From: Enterococcus sulfureus ATCC 49903
GTDB taxonomy: Bacteria; Bacillota; Bacilli; Lactobacillales; Enterococcaceae
Direction: 5' to 3'
Length of the DNA: 64,000 bases
Assembly (NCBI RefSeq): GCF_000407605.1
Contig: NZ_ASWO01000001.1
Coordinates: 434,001-498,000, forward strand
Below are positions 18,220 to 27,481 of the stretch, in pieces (the first letter of the stretch is position 1; each line of letters starts with the position of its first letter). Both the position numbers and the translations under genes were made by a program. The notes beneath the pieces are model-generated. The model saw nothing but the letters and a program-made list of their open reading frames with translations, was not told the DNA's origin and ran no database searches.

Positions 18220-18433
18220 ATTTCACCCCTCACTTCACGCGAACTTTAACTTATAATTTCTTTTTGTTCATGAACGTTTCTATTCCATACTAGAGCGTTT
18301 TGAAAGAACTTTCAAGAAGTGTGCTTGTGAACTTGCCTTCATTACCTGATAAATCTAAACATTTTTGCGTGAATTTTCTTTTAAATATAGCATATTTGGA
18401 TAAAATTGCGTACAACCTTACAAAAATGTTCGT

Positions 18434-18465
18434 GAAAAAACACTGCATCGAATTCGATGCAGTGT
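18434..18465 (-). terminator. Terminator of mnmA
   Basis: A perfect 26-bp palindrome (18440-18465, half-site ACACTGCATCGAA) followed on the minus strand by six T, directly past the mnmA stop at 18471. Confidence 0.88.
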
Positions 18466-18470
18466 ACTGA

Positions 18471-19607
<1,137 letters not shown>

Positions 19608-19722
19608 TCATTCGTATTGCTGAATTTTACGATTTGAAGGTCGCAACTTTTCAGTCGTTGTCATTATACATGAGATTTCTAAAAATTTCATGGAATCTTG
19701 ACGATATTGACAAAATCCTAAT

Positions 19723-19757
19723 AAAAAAAGAGCCAATCTCATGAACGAGACAGCTCT
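19723..19757 (-). terminator. Terminator after the DUF1831 gene
   Basis: A two-part stem (AGAGC/GCTCT outer, TCTC/GAGA inner) followed by seven T on the minus strand, 9 bp after the stop. Confidence 0.75.
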
Positions 19758-19765
19758 AGTTTCGT

Positions 19766-20107
19766 TTACACTTTTTCGAATAATCCGCGATCGATAAATC
19801 CATCCATTAAGAAGAAATACTTTTCACGCAACATTTCATGATTTGGATCTTTAAATAAATCAACTGCTTTTAATCCATTTGCGGTCGTCACAGACATTTT
19901 AAATGAAGATACTTCTTTGTCGACAGTAATTTTTAATTGAAACCCTTCTTTACTCGCCGGTGTTGCTTGAAGGGGTCTGATCAATTGGAAATTCCCACTT
20001 TTTGTTTCTGTAAATCCGTTGTCACGCAATGTATAACGTTTTGCTGTAGGTGCCAAACGGTAACGGACAGTTGAGCCTAAGATCGTTGCTTCTTTTGCAA
20101 AAGCCAT
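19766..20107 (-). CDS. DUF1831 family protein, cysteine desulfurase-linked
   Basis: 113 aa, soluble, mostly beta by composition. The start MAFAKEATILGSTVRY and the end FFLMDGFIDRGLFEKV fit DUF1831, a family that in Lactobacillales sits between a NifS-like desulfurase gene and mnmA, as here. There is no Cys in the protein, so it cannot itself carry persulfide sulfur; a scaffolding or adaptor role is possible but unproven. It lies 76 bp downstream of the desulfurase stop. Confidence 0.8.
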   Translation of the reverse strand: MAFAKEATILGSTVRYRLAPTAKRYTLRDNGFTETKSGNFQLIRPLQATPASKEGFQLKITVDKEVSSFKMSVTTANGLKAVDLFKDPNHEMLREKYFFLMDGFIDRGLFEKV

Positions 20108-20183
20108 CTTTTTTCACCTCATTCATTTTTCTTTTATTATAAAGATAAATTAGAAACTTGACTAGTCTTTGTCAAAGCGGTTC

Positions 20184-21323
20184 TTATTTTTTTAAACGTA
20201 AAATCGTGTTGATCAAGATTTGACTAAAGCGTTCCACTTCACTTTGCGTATTTTCTAGTCCAAAACTCATGCGAATCGCAGAAGAAATATAAGGATCACC
20301 TTTGCCATACATCGCTTCTAAAACGTGTGAAGGATGAACCGTTCCAGCTGTACAAGCCGATCCGGTCGAAATTGCAAAACCTGCTAAATCAAGATGCATC
20401 AATAATAAATCATTGGCCACTCCAGGAAAAGATAAATTGACAACATGACTCAAACGATTCATTGAACCATTTACATGATAGCAAATAGCTGCTTGATCTA
20501 ATTGAGCTAACAGATACTTTGTAAATCCTGCATATTGGTCTTGTCTTTCCTCAAATGAATACTCTCTCATTATCTTTACTGCTTCAGCCATTCCTAAAAT
20601 ACTAATTAAATTTTCCGTACCCGCACGTCGTTTCGCTTCTTGTTCACCACCATGAAACAAAGGCGGCAAGACGATCGTTTGTTTTTGATATAAAAAACCG
20701 ACCCCTTTTGGTCCATTGATTTTATGAGCTGAAATCGATAATAGGTCGATCCCTAATGCTGTTACATCGATGGGATATTTTCCATAAGCTTGGACAGCAT
20801 CCGTATGAAAATAAGCTTGATGTTCACGTAATACGTCGCCAATTTCCTTGATTGGATAGAGATTGCCTGTTTCATTATTAGCAAACATAACTGATACTAA
20901 AATCGTATCTTCGCGCAATGCTTGCTGTACTTGTTGCGCAGTAAGTTCACCTTCCGTATTTACCGGAAGATACGTTACATCAAAGCCTTCTTCTTGCAAG
21001 TGATGCATCGCTTCTAAAACGGCAGGATGTTCTACTTGCGTCGTGATCAAGTGTTTGCCTAAATGTTGCCTAGCACGAGCTGTCTGTAAAATAGCCGTGT
21101 TGTCTCCTTCAGTTCCACCACTGGTAAAGATAATCTCATTAGGTGTCGCGTGAATACTTGCAGCGATTACTTGACGCGCTTCTTCTAATTTTTCATGCGC
21201 TTGGCGTCCATACTGATGGATACTTGAGGGATTTCCAAACGTTGTTTTCATATACTCTGTCATCACACCGATCACATTAGGATGCATCGGTGTCGTGGCA
21301 GCGTGGTCAAAATATGTCATCAT
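20184..21323 (-). CDS. Cysteine desulfurase (NifS/IscS-type)
   Basis: PLP enzyme of 379 aa that removes sulfur from cysteine as an enzyme persulfide. PLP-binding lysine K201 is in SISAHKINGPKGVGF. The active-site Cys is C324 in STGSACTAGTVHPSHVL, on a long mobile loop (group I, IscS-like). HTDAVQAYGK and GGTEGDNTA line the cofactor site. Its closeness to mnmA and DUF1831 indicates delivery of sulfur to tRNA thiolation rather than, or besides, Fe-S assembly; no SUF or ISC scaffold gene is nearby. It is probably co-transcribed with DUF1831. Confidence 0.94.
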   Translation of the reverse strand: MMTYFDHAATTPMHPNVIGVMTEYMKTTFGNPSSIHQYGRQAHEKLEEARQVIAASIHATPNEIIFTSGGTEGDNTAILQTARARQHLGKHLITTQVEHPAVLEAMHHLQEEGFDVTYLPVNTEGELTAQQVQQALREDTILVSVMFANNETGNLYPIKEIGDVLREHQAYFHTDAVQAYGKYPIDVTALGIDLLSISAHKINGPKGVGFLYQKQTIVLPPLFHGGEQEAKRRAGTENLISILGMAEAVKIMREYSFEERQDQYAGFTKYLLAQLDQAAICYHVNGSMNRLSHVVNLSFPGVANDLLLMHLDLAGFAISTGSACTAGTVHPSHVLEAMYGKGDPYISSAIRMSFGLENTQSEVERFSQILINTILRLKK

Positions 21324-21372
21324 GTCACCTTCTCTTATTAATCTGTTTCATTATAACAAACCTTGGACAAAA

Positions 21373-21416
21373 AAATAGTAAAAGCACTTGGATCGATCAC
21401 CAGGCTTTTACTATTT
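21373..21416 (-). terminator. Terminator of the prs paralogue
   Basis: AAATAGTAAAAGC/GCTTTTACTATTT arms with a partly paired 18-nt loop and a T-run on the minus strand, overlapping the end of the gap to the desulfurase gene. Confidence 0.85.
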
Positions 21417-21419
21417 GGA

Positions 21420-22379
21420 TTATTTTTCTAAACGAAACAACGGGCTCATCGGCGTATTCTCATGGATGCGTTTCATCGCTTCTCCAATTAATTCTGAACA
21501 CGTAATATACGTCGCTTGTTTTGGATGTCTTGTGTCTTCTGTTAAACAAGAATCGGTCACACAAATATCTTCAATCGGAGCATTTTCCAACACTTCTTTT
21601 GCGTCCGCATTAAATAAAGCATGAGAAGCACACGCATGAACTTCTTTTGCACCAGCTTCTTTCAACAAACGAGCCGCTTTCGCAAAGGTATGTCCTGTAT
21701 TTAAAATGTCATCGACCATAATACATGTTTTACCTTCCACGTCACCGATAACATAGCCATCATCTTGCGCATCATCATCTTGATCTACAATCGCTAATGT
21801 CGTGCCCAGATACTCTGCCAATCCACGTGAACGTTGAACACCACTGTTTTTAGGAGATACTACAACATACTCATCTCCTTGCATACCACGATCTAAATAA
21901 TAGCGAGCAAATAAAGGAGTTGTAAATAGATTATCTACTGGAATATCAAAAAATCCCTGCACTTGAACGGTATGTAAATCTAACGTCAATACACGTGTCG
22001 CACCAGCTTCAACTAATAAATTCGCAATCAATTTTGCTGTAATAGGTTCGTGAGGTCTAGAAGTTCGGTCTTGTCTTGCATATGCATAATAAGGCAAAAT
22101 AACATTGATCGTTTTTGCACTCGCACGTTTCATCGCATCGATCATGATCAACAGCGCCATATAATAATCATTAACTGGTGTATTTGTTGATTGGATCAAA
22201 TATGTATCGATTCCGCGAACACTTTCTTCGATATTAATGGCAATTTCACCATCACTAAATGTTTTGATTGCACTTTTTCCTAATTGACATCCAAAAACAT
22301 CTGCTATTTTTTGAGCTAAAGGGACATTCCCGTCCAAACTAAAAATTTTTAACGCTTCTTCCGTATGATTCTCGTTCAT
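21420..22379 (-). CDS. prs2: Ribose-phosphate pyrophosphokinase paralogue (Prs2 type)
   Basis: 319 aa, class I PRPP synthase fold. It would make PRPP from ribose-5-phosphate and ATP. The ATP loop reads RQDRTSRPHEPITAKL, where canonical enzymes have RQDRKARAREPIT. The metal-binding strand reads VVVSPKNSGVQRSR instead of SPDHGGVTRAR. The PRPP loop reads DDILNTGHTF instead of DDMIDTAGT. These shifts mark the second, lactobacillales-type Prs; the housekeeping Prs is presumably elsewhere. Activity may be reduced or altered. The gene stands alone between its terminator and an AGGAGG ribosome site (GGAGGAAAC before ATG 22379). Confidence 0.88.
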   Translation of the reverse strand: MNENHTEEALKIFSLDGNVPLAQKIADVFGCQLGKSAIKTFSDGEIAINIEESVRGIDTYLIQSTNTPVNDYYMALLIMIDAMKRASAKTINVILPYYAYARQDRTSRPHEPITAKLIANLLVEAGATRVLTLDLHTVQVQGFFDIPVDNLFTTPLFARYYLDRGMQGDEYVVVSPKNSGVQRSRGLAEYLGTTLAIVDQDDDAQDDGYVIGDVEGKTCIMVDDILNTGHTFAKAARLLKEAGAKEVHACASHALFNADAKEVLENAPIEDICVTDSCLTEDTRHPKQATYITCSELIGEAMKRIHENTPMSPLFRLEK

Positions 22380-22461
22380 AGTTTCCTCCGATATGCATGA
22401 TTTCTTCTATTCTATCATATTTTGGCTACTTTTTCTCAACTGGTTTATGGTCTTTTCTACC

Positions 22462-22992
22462 TTAAGGAAATGAAACCGTCCCCATGATCCATTTAGCTGG
22501 AATTTCTTTGCGGTAATTTCCCCAATTATCGTGGACCTTTAAAAAATATTTCCCCGTATCATCCACGCGATACGCGTAAGCCACGACCCAATGATTGCCA
22601 TAAGTGCTCCCTAATAAGCGATTGATGCCTACGATCACTGGCTTTTGTTGATCAAGGCGTTTGATCACCCGCGTAAGCCCGCCGATTGGGGTTGATCGTG
22701 CCCATAATTTTTGATGGTGATACTGGCAAAACAATGAAATACCAGAACTCACTTGATAGGTTACCGTTGAATTGCCTAATGGTTGAATAAACAAGCGCAA
22801 ATAGGCAACTAAGTTTTCACCTTCTCCAAAGGGTTGTCTTATATATGCCGGAAGTTGGAGCTCTTGGCGATAATCTTGGTAGTAAGCGATCAATACCGCT
22901 GCTGCATAGCTACCGCATAACTTCCCTTTTGTATTTGTCCAATTGCGATACGCGTAAAATCTTGATTCTTCAATTCCATGCCATGTCGACAT
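22462..22992 (-). CDS. Papain-like (C39-type) cysteine peptidase-like protein
   Basis: 176 aa from ATG 22992, with AAGGAG 8 nt upstream; an in-frame start at 23082 would overlap pepO. A Cys nucleophile candidate lies in KGKLCGSYAAAVLIAYY, the catalytic His in YGNHWVVAYAYR, and the Asn/Asp in KVHDNWGNYRK: the C39/papain order Cys-His-Asn. No signal peptide is seen, so it is likely cytoplasmic. It may be a peptidase, a transglutaminase-like enzyme or an inactive homologue. Divergent from the peptidase gene pepO across 88 bp. Confidence 0.65.
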   Translation of the reverse strand: MSTWHGIEESRFYAYRNWTNTKGKLCGSYAAAVLIAYYQDYRQELQLPAYIRQPFGEGENLVAYLRLFIQPLGNSTVTYQVSSGISLFCQYHHQKLWARSTPIGGLTRVIKRLDQQKPVIVGINRLLGSTYGNHWVVAYAYRVDDTGKYFLKVHDNWGNYRKEIPAKWIMGTVSFP

Positions 22993-23080
22993 GAGCACCA
23001 CTCCTTTTCTACGACCATACTTTACTTGTCTAAACAATAAGAGTATATCATAATAAGTATATACCAAAGGAGGAACTGAC

Positions 23081-24985
23081 ATGACAAGACGTGCACAAGA
23101 TGATTTTTATGATTATGTAAATGGCGAATGGCTTGAAACCGCAACGATTCCAGAAGACAAACCTTCTACCGGTGGCTTTCAAGATCTCGTAACCACGATC
23201 GAAGAAAACTTAATGACTCAATTTGAAGAATGGGCTAAAAATAAAGAAACGATTCCCAATCCACATATAAAAAAAGCAGTCGATTATTATGAGCTAGCAA
23301 ACGATCAAACACGACGCGACACGCGTGGTACTGAACCATTAAAAGAGTATTTACAAGTCATTACAACAATTGACTCTTTTGAAACATTGAACGAGCAATT
23401 ATATGACTTAAGTCTAGCCAATATTACTTTACCATTTGATTTTGATGTGATGGCGGATATGAAACAAACTACTCAACATGCACTATATCTTTCACCCGCT
23501 TCTTTGATTTTACCGGATAAAACCTACTATGAAGAAGACAATGAACAAGCCATGGTCATGTTGCAAGAGTTCTTTGAAATGAGTGTTGCGTTGATGCAAC
23601 ACTTAGGTCACACGCGTGCACAATCAGAAGCAATCGTAGAACAAGCGATGGCATTTGATAAAGCCTTAGTTCCATTTGTACAAAGCGCAGAAGAACGAGC
23701 AGACTATAGTTTGATGTACAATCCACGTTCAATCGAGGTTATCAAACATTACAGTGAACGGTTTGATTTAAAACAACTTGCAGAACGTTTGGTCGACACT
23801 AACTTAGATACTGTGATCGTCACTGAACCGACTTATTTTGAAAATTTTGCGGCCTTCACAGAAAGTGATCATCTGCCGTTACTGCGTAGTTGGATGTATT
23901 TGATGACAGCATTACGCTATACCGAATATTTAAGTGATGAGATTCGCATTTTAGGTGGCCGTTACCAACGCTTTTTATCTGGGATCAAAGAAGCTAAATC
24001 GTTCGAAAAATCGGCTTATCAACTGGCTTTTTCACAATTTTCAGCAGCAGTCGGTGATGTCTACGCTAAAACATATTTTGGACCTGAAGCAAAGGCAGAC
24101 GTTGAACATATGGTCGCGACAATGATCGATGTATATAAAAAACGTTTAGAAAACAATACTTGGCTAAGTGATACCACCCGACAATTAGCGATTAAAAAAT
24201 TAGATCATATTGGTGTTCATGTTGGTTATCCAGAAACATTACCTAAACTTTATGATCGCTTGATCGTTACGTCAAAATCGGAAGGTGGAGAATTTTTTGA
24301 GAATGTCTTAACCTTATCTAAAATTCGTACTCTTGCTCATTTTGAAAAATATCAAGAACCGGTCGATCGAAGTGAATGGGGAATGTCTCCAGCGACTGTT
24401 AATGCGTATTATAGTGGTTTGATGAATATCATCGTCTTTCCTGCTGCGATTTTACAAGCACCGTTCTATAGTTTAGAACAATCAAGCAGTGCAAATTATG
24501 GTGGGATCGGCGCTGTGATCGCTCATGAGATCTCTCATGCCTTTGATAATAATGGAGCAAAATTTGATGAAAATGGAAACTTAAGCAATTGGTGGACTGA
24601 AGAAGACTTGACGCAATTTAAAACCTTAGCAAAACAAATGATCGAAGAATTCGATGGCTTACCGTTTGCAGAAGGTAAAGTAAATGGAACATTGACGGTT
24701 TCGGAAAATATTGCAGATGCTGGAGGGTTAAGCTGTGCTTTAGAAGCAGCAAAACGGGAAACTGACGTTAATTTAGAAGACTTTTTTGTGAACTGGGCAA
24801 AAATTTGGCGTACGAAAGCCACACTTGCTTACCAACAATTGTTACTAAATGTTGACGTCCATGGTCCAGCAAAACTGCGTGCCAATATCCAAGTTCAAAA
24901 TTTAGATGACTTTTATGAAGTCTTTGAGGTAACAGAAAATGATCCAATGTATCGTGCACCTGAGAAACGTGTACATATTTGGTAA
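23081..24985 (+). CDS. pepO: Neutral endopeptidase PepO (M13 family)
   Basis: Zinc metallo-endopeptidase of 634 aa that degrades oligopeptides. The zinc motif HEISH is at residues 482-486 (VIAHEISHAFDNNGA). The third ligand is in ENIADAGG about 60 residues later, and NAYYSGLMNIIVFPAAIL precedes the zinc site as in M13 enzymes. There is no signal peptide, so it is probably cytoplasmic as in lactococci. AAAGGAGG precedes ATG 23081. It is monocistronic with a convergent terminator. Confidence 0.96.
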   Translation: MTRRAQDDFYDYVNGEWLETATIPEDKPSTGGFQDLVTTIEENLMTQFEEWAKNKETIPNPHIKKAVDYYELANDQTRRDTRGTEPLKEYLQVITTIDSFETLNEQLYDLSLANITLPFDFDVMADMKQTTQHALYLSPASLILPDKTYYEEDNEQAMVMLQEFFEMSVALMQHLGHTRAQSEAIVEQAMAFDKALVPFVQSAEERADYSLMYNPRSIEVIKHYSERFDLKQLAERLVDTNLDTVIVTEPTYFENFAAFTESDHLPLLRSWMYLMTALRYTEYLSDEIRILGGRYQRFLSGIKEAKSFEKSAYQLAFSQFSAAVGDVYAKTYFGPEAKADVEHMVATMIDVYKKRLENNTWLSDTTRQLAIKKLDHIGVHVGYPETLPKLYDRLIVTSKSEGGEFFENVLTLSKIRTLAHFEKYQEPVDRSEWGMSPATVNAYYSGLMNIIVFPAAILQAPFYSLEQSSSANYGGIGAVIAHEISHAFDNNGAKFDENGNLSNWWTEEDLTQFKTLAKQMIEEFDGLPFAEGKVNGTLTVSENIADAGGLSCALEAAKRETDVNLEDFFVNWAKIWRTKATLAYQQLLLNVDVHGPAKLRANIQVQNLDDFYEVFEVTENDPMYRAPEKRVHIW

Positions 24986-25019
24986 AAAAATCTCCTGCTA
25001 ATAAGCAGGAGATTTTTTT
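24984..25019. terminator. Bidirectional terminator between pepO and mtnN
   Basis: Perfect 16-bp arms (AAAAAAATCTCCTGCT and its complement) with an AATA loop, between convergent stops at 24985 and 25018. Confidence 0.93.
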
Positions 25020-25707
25020 ACTGTCGGATATAAGCTAAAACCATTTCAGCTGAACGGCGACCCGCTTCAATAATAAACTCATCAAAACTTTGTGTCGCTT
25101 CTTCTTCGGCTGTATCACTCATTGCGCGAATGATAATAAAAGGAACCTTGAATTGGCGAGCTGTTTGCGCAATTGCTGCGCCTTCCATTTCGCAAGCTAA
25201 TGCTTGTGGGAAATGAGACAAGATTTCTTGCACTTTTTCAGAACTATTTACAAACGTGTCTCCAGTTACGATCAATCCAGTTTTTGTATTCAACTCTGCC
25301 TCTTTAGCTGCCTGTTCAAACGCTTGGATCAATTCTTGGCTTGCCTCATAATATAGCGGCATCCCTGCTGGCAATTGCCCATATTCATAGCCAAACCCTG
25401 TCACGTCAACATCGTGATAAGCCACTTGATCAGATAAGACCACATCACCCACTGCTAAACCTTGTCCGATTCCTCCAGCAGATCCAGTATTGATGATCAC
25501 GTCCACGTCATACTTTTGAATCAATAAACTTGTTGTGATCGAAGCCAATACTTTTCCAATTCCTGATTCGACTACAATGACTTCTTGGTCGTCAATTATT
25601 CCTTGATAAAATTTTGCTCCAGCTTGTTCCCAAGTCGTTTTGTCGGTTAAAGCTGCTTGCAAAATCTCTACTTCTTGCGCCATTGCGCCGATAATTCCAA
25701 TTTTCAT
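25018..25707 (-). CDS. mtnN: 5'-methylthioadenosine/S-adenosylhomocysteine nucleosidase
   Basis: 229 aa. It hydrolyses MTA and SAH to adenine plus thioribose products, clearing methylation by-products and feeding autoinducer-2 precursor formation. It starts MKIGIIGAMAQEVEIL (ATG 25707, GGAGGA upstream) rather than at an in-frame TTG four codons earlier. Substrate and catalytic motifs: GSAGGIGQGLAVGDVV, ACEMEGAAIAQ and RAMSDTAEEE with the catalytic Asp. It is last in a nudF-small membrane gene-mtnN run with very short gaps. Confidence 0.95.
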   Translation of the reverse strand: MKIGIIGAMAQEVEILQAALTDKTTWEQAGAKFYQGIIDDQEVIVVESGIGKVLASITTSLLIQKYDVDVIINTGSAGGIGQGLAVGDVVLSDQVAYHDVDVTGFGYEYGQLPAGMPLYYEASQELIQAFEQAAKEAELNTKTGLIVTGDTFVNSSEKVQEILSHFPQALACEMEGAAIAQTARQFKVPFIIIRAMSDTAEEEATQSFDEFIIEAGRRSAEMVLAYIRQ

Positions 25708-25720
25708 AAATTCCTCCAAC

Positions 25721-26026
25721 TTATAAATAAATGATCGCTAAAATAACCAAAACCAAAAGTACCGCTACGATTCCGATAGATTTCATCAAAAATGTATTCA
25801 TTTCACGCGATCGTTGATTCGATTTAGAACGTGAAACACTTTTTTCTTCTTTCTTTTGATAAGGTTTACGATAGAAATGTCCTGCCTTTTTTTGTCCAGA
25901 ATTTTCTTTCATTTGCTGAACGGGTTTTGATTGTTCAGTAGTTTTTACCGCACGCTCACTCTTCATACCTTGCGTACGTTTTTGTCGTCTGAGTTCTGAA
26001 CGTGTCACTAAAGGACGTTTACTCAT
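25721..26026 (-). CDS. Small basic single-pass membrane protein between nudF and mtnN
   Basis: 101 aa from ATG 26026, whose ATGA overlaps the nudF stop. The first ~75 residues are strongly basic and polar (SKRPLVTRSELRRQKRTQ, later KSVSRSKSNQRSREMN). One C-terminal membrane helix (SIGIVAVLLVLVILAIIYL) ends the protein. The topology suggests a cytoplasmic positively charged domain tethered by its tail. I do not recognise a family. Translational coupling to nudF and a 13-bp gap to mtnN imply a conserved operon. Confidence 0.75.
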   Translation of the reverse strand: MSKRPLVTRSELRRQKRTQGMKSERAVKTTEQSKPVQQMKENSGQKKAGHFYRKPYQKKEEKSVSRSKSNQRSREMNTFLMKSIGIVAVLLVLVILAIIYL

Positions 26027-26598
26027 GAAGCTTCCGTTCCACCTTTCGTCAATTGTAACTCCCAATAGGTTACAGCATATAATGTTTTTGCATCACAAAT
26101 CAAACCAGATTTAATCGCTTCTTTTACTTGCGCAAGTGTCAGTTCCTCACATTGTAAAAATTCATCTTCATCTTGATCTAGCGGACGGTCTGCTTTTTTT
26201 AATTGCTTCGCTTCATAGATCGTTAGAAATTCATCAGAAAATCCAGGTGTCGAATACATGCCAACGATTTCATTCCACGTCTCCGCTTGATAATCTGTCT
26301 CTTCTTCTAATTCACGTTTTGCTGTATGTAAAGGTGCATGCTCCTCACCTGGATCGATTTTTCCAGCTGGGATCTCTAATGTATCACGCTCTAGTGGTTT
26401 ACGAAACTGACGAACTAATACGATTTTTTGCTGATCTGTTACGGCTAAAACAGCCACAGCACCATGATGCAAAACAAGTTCACGTGTTGCGCTTCGTCCA
26501 TCAGGCAGTGTCACGTCATCTACAAACACATCAATAATTTTACCTTTAAAAATTTCAGTTCGCTTAGTTGTTTTTTCTTCAAATTTTGAGGGTTCCAT
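26023..26598 (-). CDS. nudF: ADP-ribose pyrophosphatase (Nudix hydrolase)
   Basis: 191 aa. The Nudix box region is GKIDPGEEHAPLHTAKRELEEET. Upstream it has the NudF pattern TLPDGRSATRELVLHHGAVAVLA and VRQFRKPLERDTLEIPAG. The expected reaction is ADP-ribose to AMP plus ribose-5-phosphate. One residue more than the standard spacing lies between the first Glu and RE of the box. First gene of the nudF-small membrane protein-mtnN operon; AGGAGA is seen upstream of ATG 26598. Confidence 0.92.
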   Translation of the reverse strand: MEPSKFEEKTTKRTEIFKGKIIDVFVDDVTLPDGRSATRELVLHHGAVAVLAVTDQQKIVLVRQFRKPLERDTLEIPAGKIDPGEEHAPLHTAKRELEEETDYQAETWNEIVGMYSTPGFSDEFLTIYEAKQLKKADRPLDQDEDEFLQCEELTLAQVKEAIKSGLICDAKTLYAVTYWELQLTKGGTEAS

Positions 26599-26766
26599 AC
26601 GTTCTCCTTTCCAGATTCACTTGACTTTAATAAAGTGTACCATAAAAAAATTAGGATTTTGCTAAATTCTTTAAATCCATCGAAAGACCGATACTTTTTC
26701 AGATAGTAACATGCTAAAATAATAATATCGACAAGACAGTCAATGCTTTTTTCAGGAGGAAAGAAT

Positions 26767-27411
26767 ATGAACAAAAAAAATGGAACAATTATCGGATTCG
26801 TTTTACTCGCATTGTTTATTTGGCTTAGTGCGGGGTTAGAGGATACAGTGACCGTTGTTCTTTTGATTGCTCTAGTTTGGTGTTGTATTCGATTTTTCGG
26901 ACGAAAGTCATCGAAAAAGAAAAAAGCCAAGACGATTCAGCATATTTCAAAAGAAAAAGAGCAACATTACAAAGATAGCGGGATGTCTCCTAGTGAGATT
27001 GCCTTATTCCGTGACACGATGAGCCAAACTAAAGAATTGATTGATCATTTGCAAACAAATATCAATCAAAACGCAAAATTAAAATCGATTGATTTGCGTT
27101 ATGATACTGTTAGAGCATCAAAAGCTTTATTCAAAGATCTTGTGAAGCGTCCAAAACGTCTACATCTTGCCAATCATTTTTTATACACTCACTTACCTAA
27201 TTTAGTAGAGTTGACAGATAAATATCTCGAAATCAATGTTCACGAGATCAAATCTAAAGAGACCTATGATAAAATGGAAGAAAGTATTTTAGTGATCGAT
27301 CAAATGGCAGCTTTGATCGCCCAAGATTATCAAAATTTTGTTGCCGAAGATTTTGAAGATATTGATGTTGAACTTTCTTTAGCCAAACAAAGTATCCAAC
27401 AACAGAAATAA
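26767..27411 (+). CDS. xpaC: XpaC-like protein, partner of TelA
   Basis: 214 aa from ATG 26767 (AGGAGG upstream; an earlier in-frame ATG at 26743 has no such site). It has a short basic start, two adjoining N-terminal membrane segments ([18 protein letters not shown] and [18 protein letters not shown]), a Lys-rich stop-transfer stretch, then ~150 residues of cytoplasmic helical domain. It resembles the 5-bromo-4-chloroindolyl phosphate hydrolysis (XpaC) family, always found beside telA. Despite the old name, the biochemical role is not established; tellurite/anion resistance or envelope stress is suggested for the pair. Confidence 0.82.
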   Translation: MNKKNGTIIGFVLLALFIWLSAGLEDTVTVVLLIALVWCCIRFFGRKSSKKKKAKTIQHISKEKEQHYKDSGMSPSEIALFRDTMSQTKELIDHLQTNINQNAKLKSIDLRYDTVRASKALFKDLVKRPKRLHLANHFLYTHLPNLVELTDKYLEINVHEIKSKETYDKMEESILVIDQMAALIAQDYQNFVAEDFEDIDVELSLAKQSIQQQK

Positions 27412-27421
27412 AAAATGGCAT

Positions 27422-27450
27422 AAAAATCTAGCAGAATATGCTAGATTTTT
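27422..27450 (+). terminator. Hairpin between xpaC and telA, attenuating terminator
   Basis: Perfect 12-bp arms (AAAAATCTAGCA/TGCTAGATTTTT) and a GAATA loop, placed inside the 70-bp gap of an otherwise co-directional pair. It may lower telA expression relative to xpaC. Confidence 0.7.
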
Positions 27451-27481
27451 TGCTACGATATCGCCTTTAGGAGGAAAAATT

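Noticed and set aside
18220-18433. Possible small RNA in the 250-bp gap between the DUF1033 gene and mnmA terminator
   Set aside because: It has short inverted repeats (TTGAAAG/CTTTCAA, GTTCATGAAC) but no convincing promoter-terminator pair; best read as the DUF1033 promoter region.
18440-18465. 26-bp perfect palindrome as a protein operator
   Set aside because: It sits directly after the mnmA stop and is followed by six T on that strand, so a terminator explains it.
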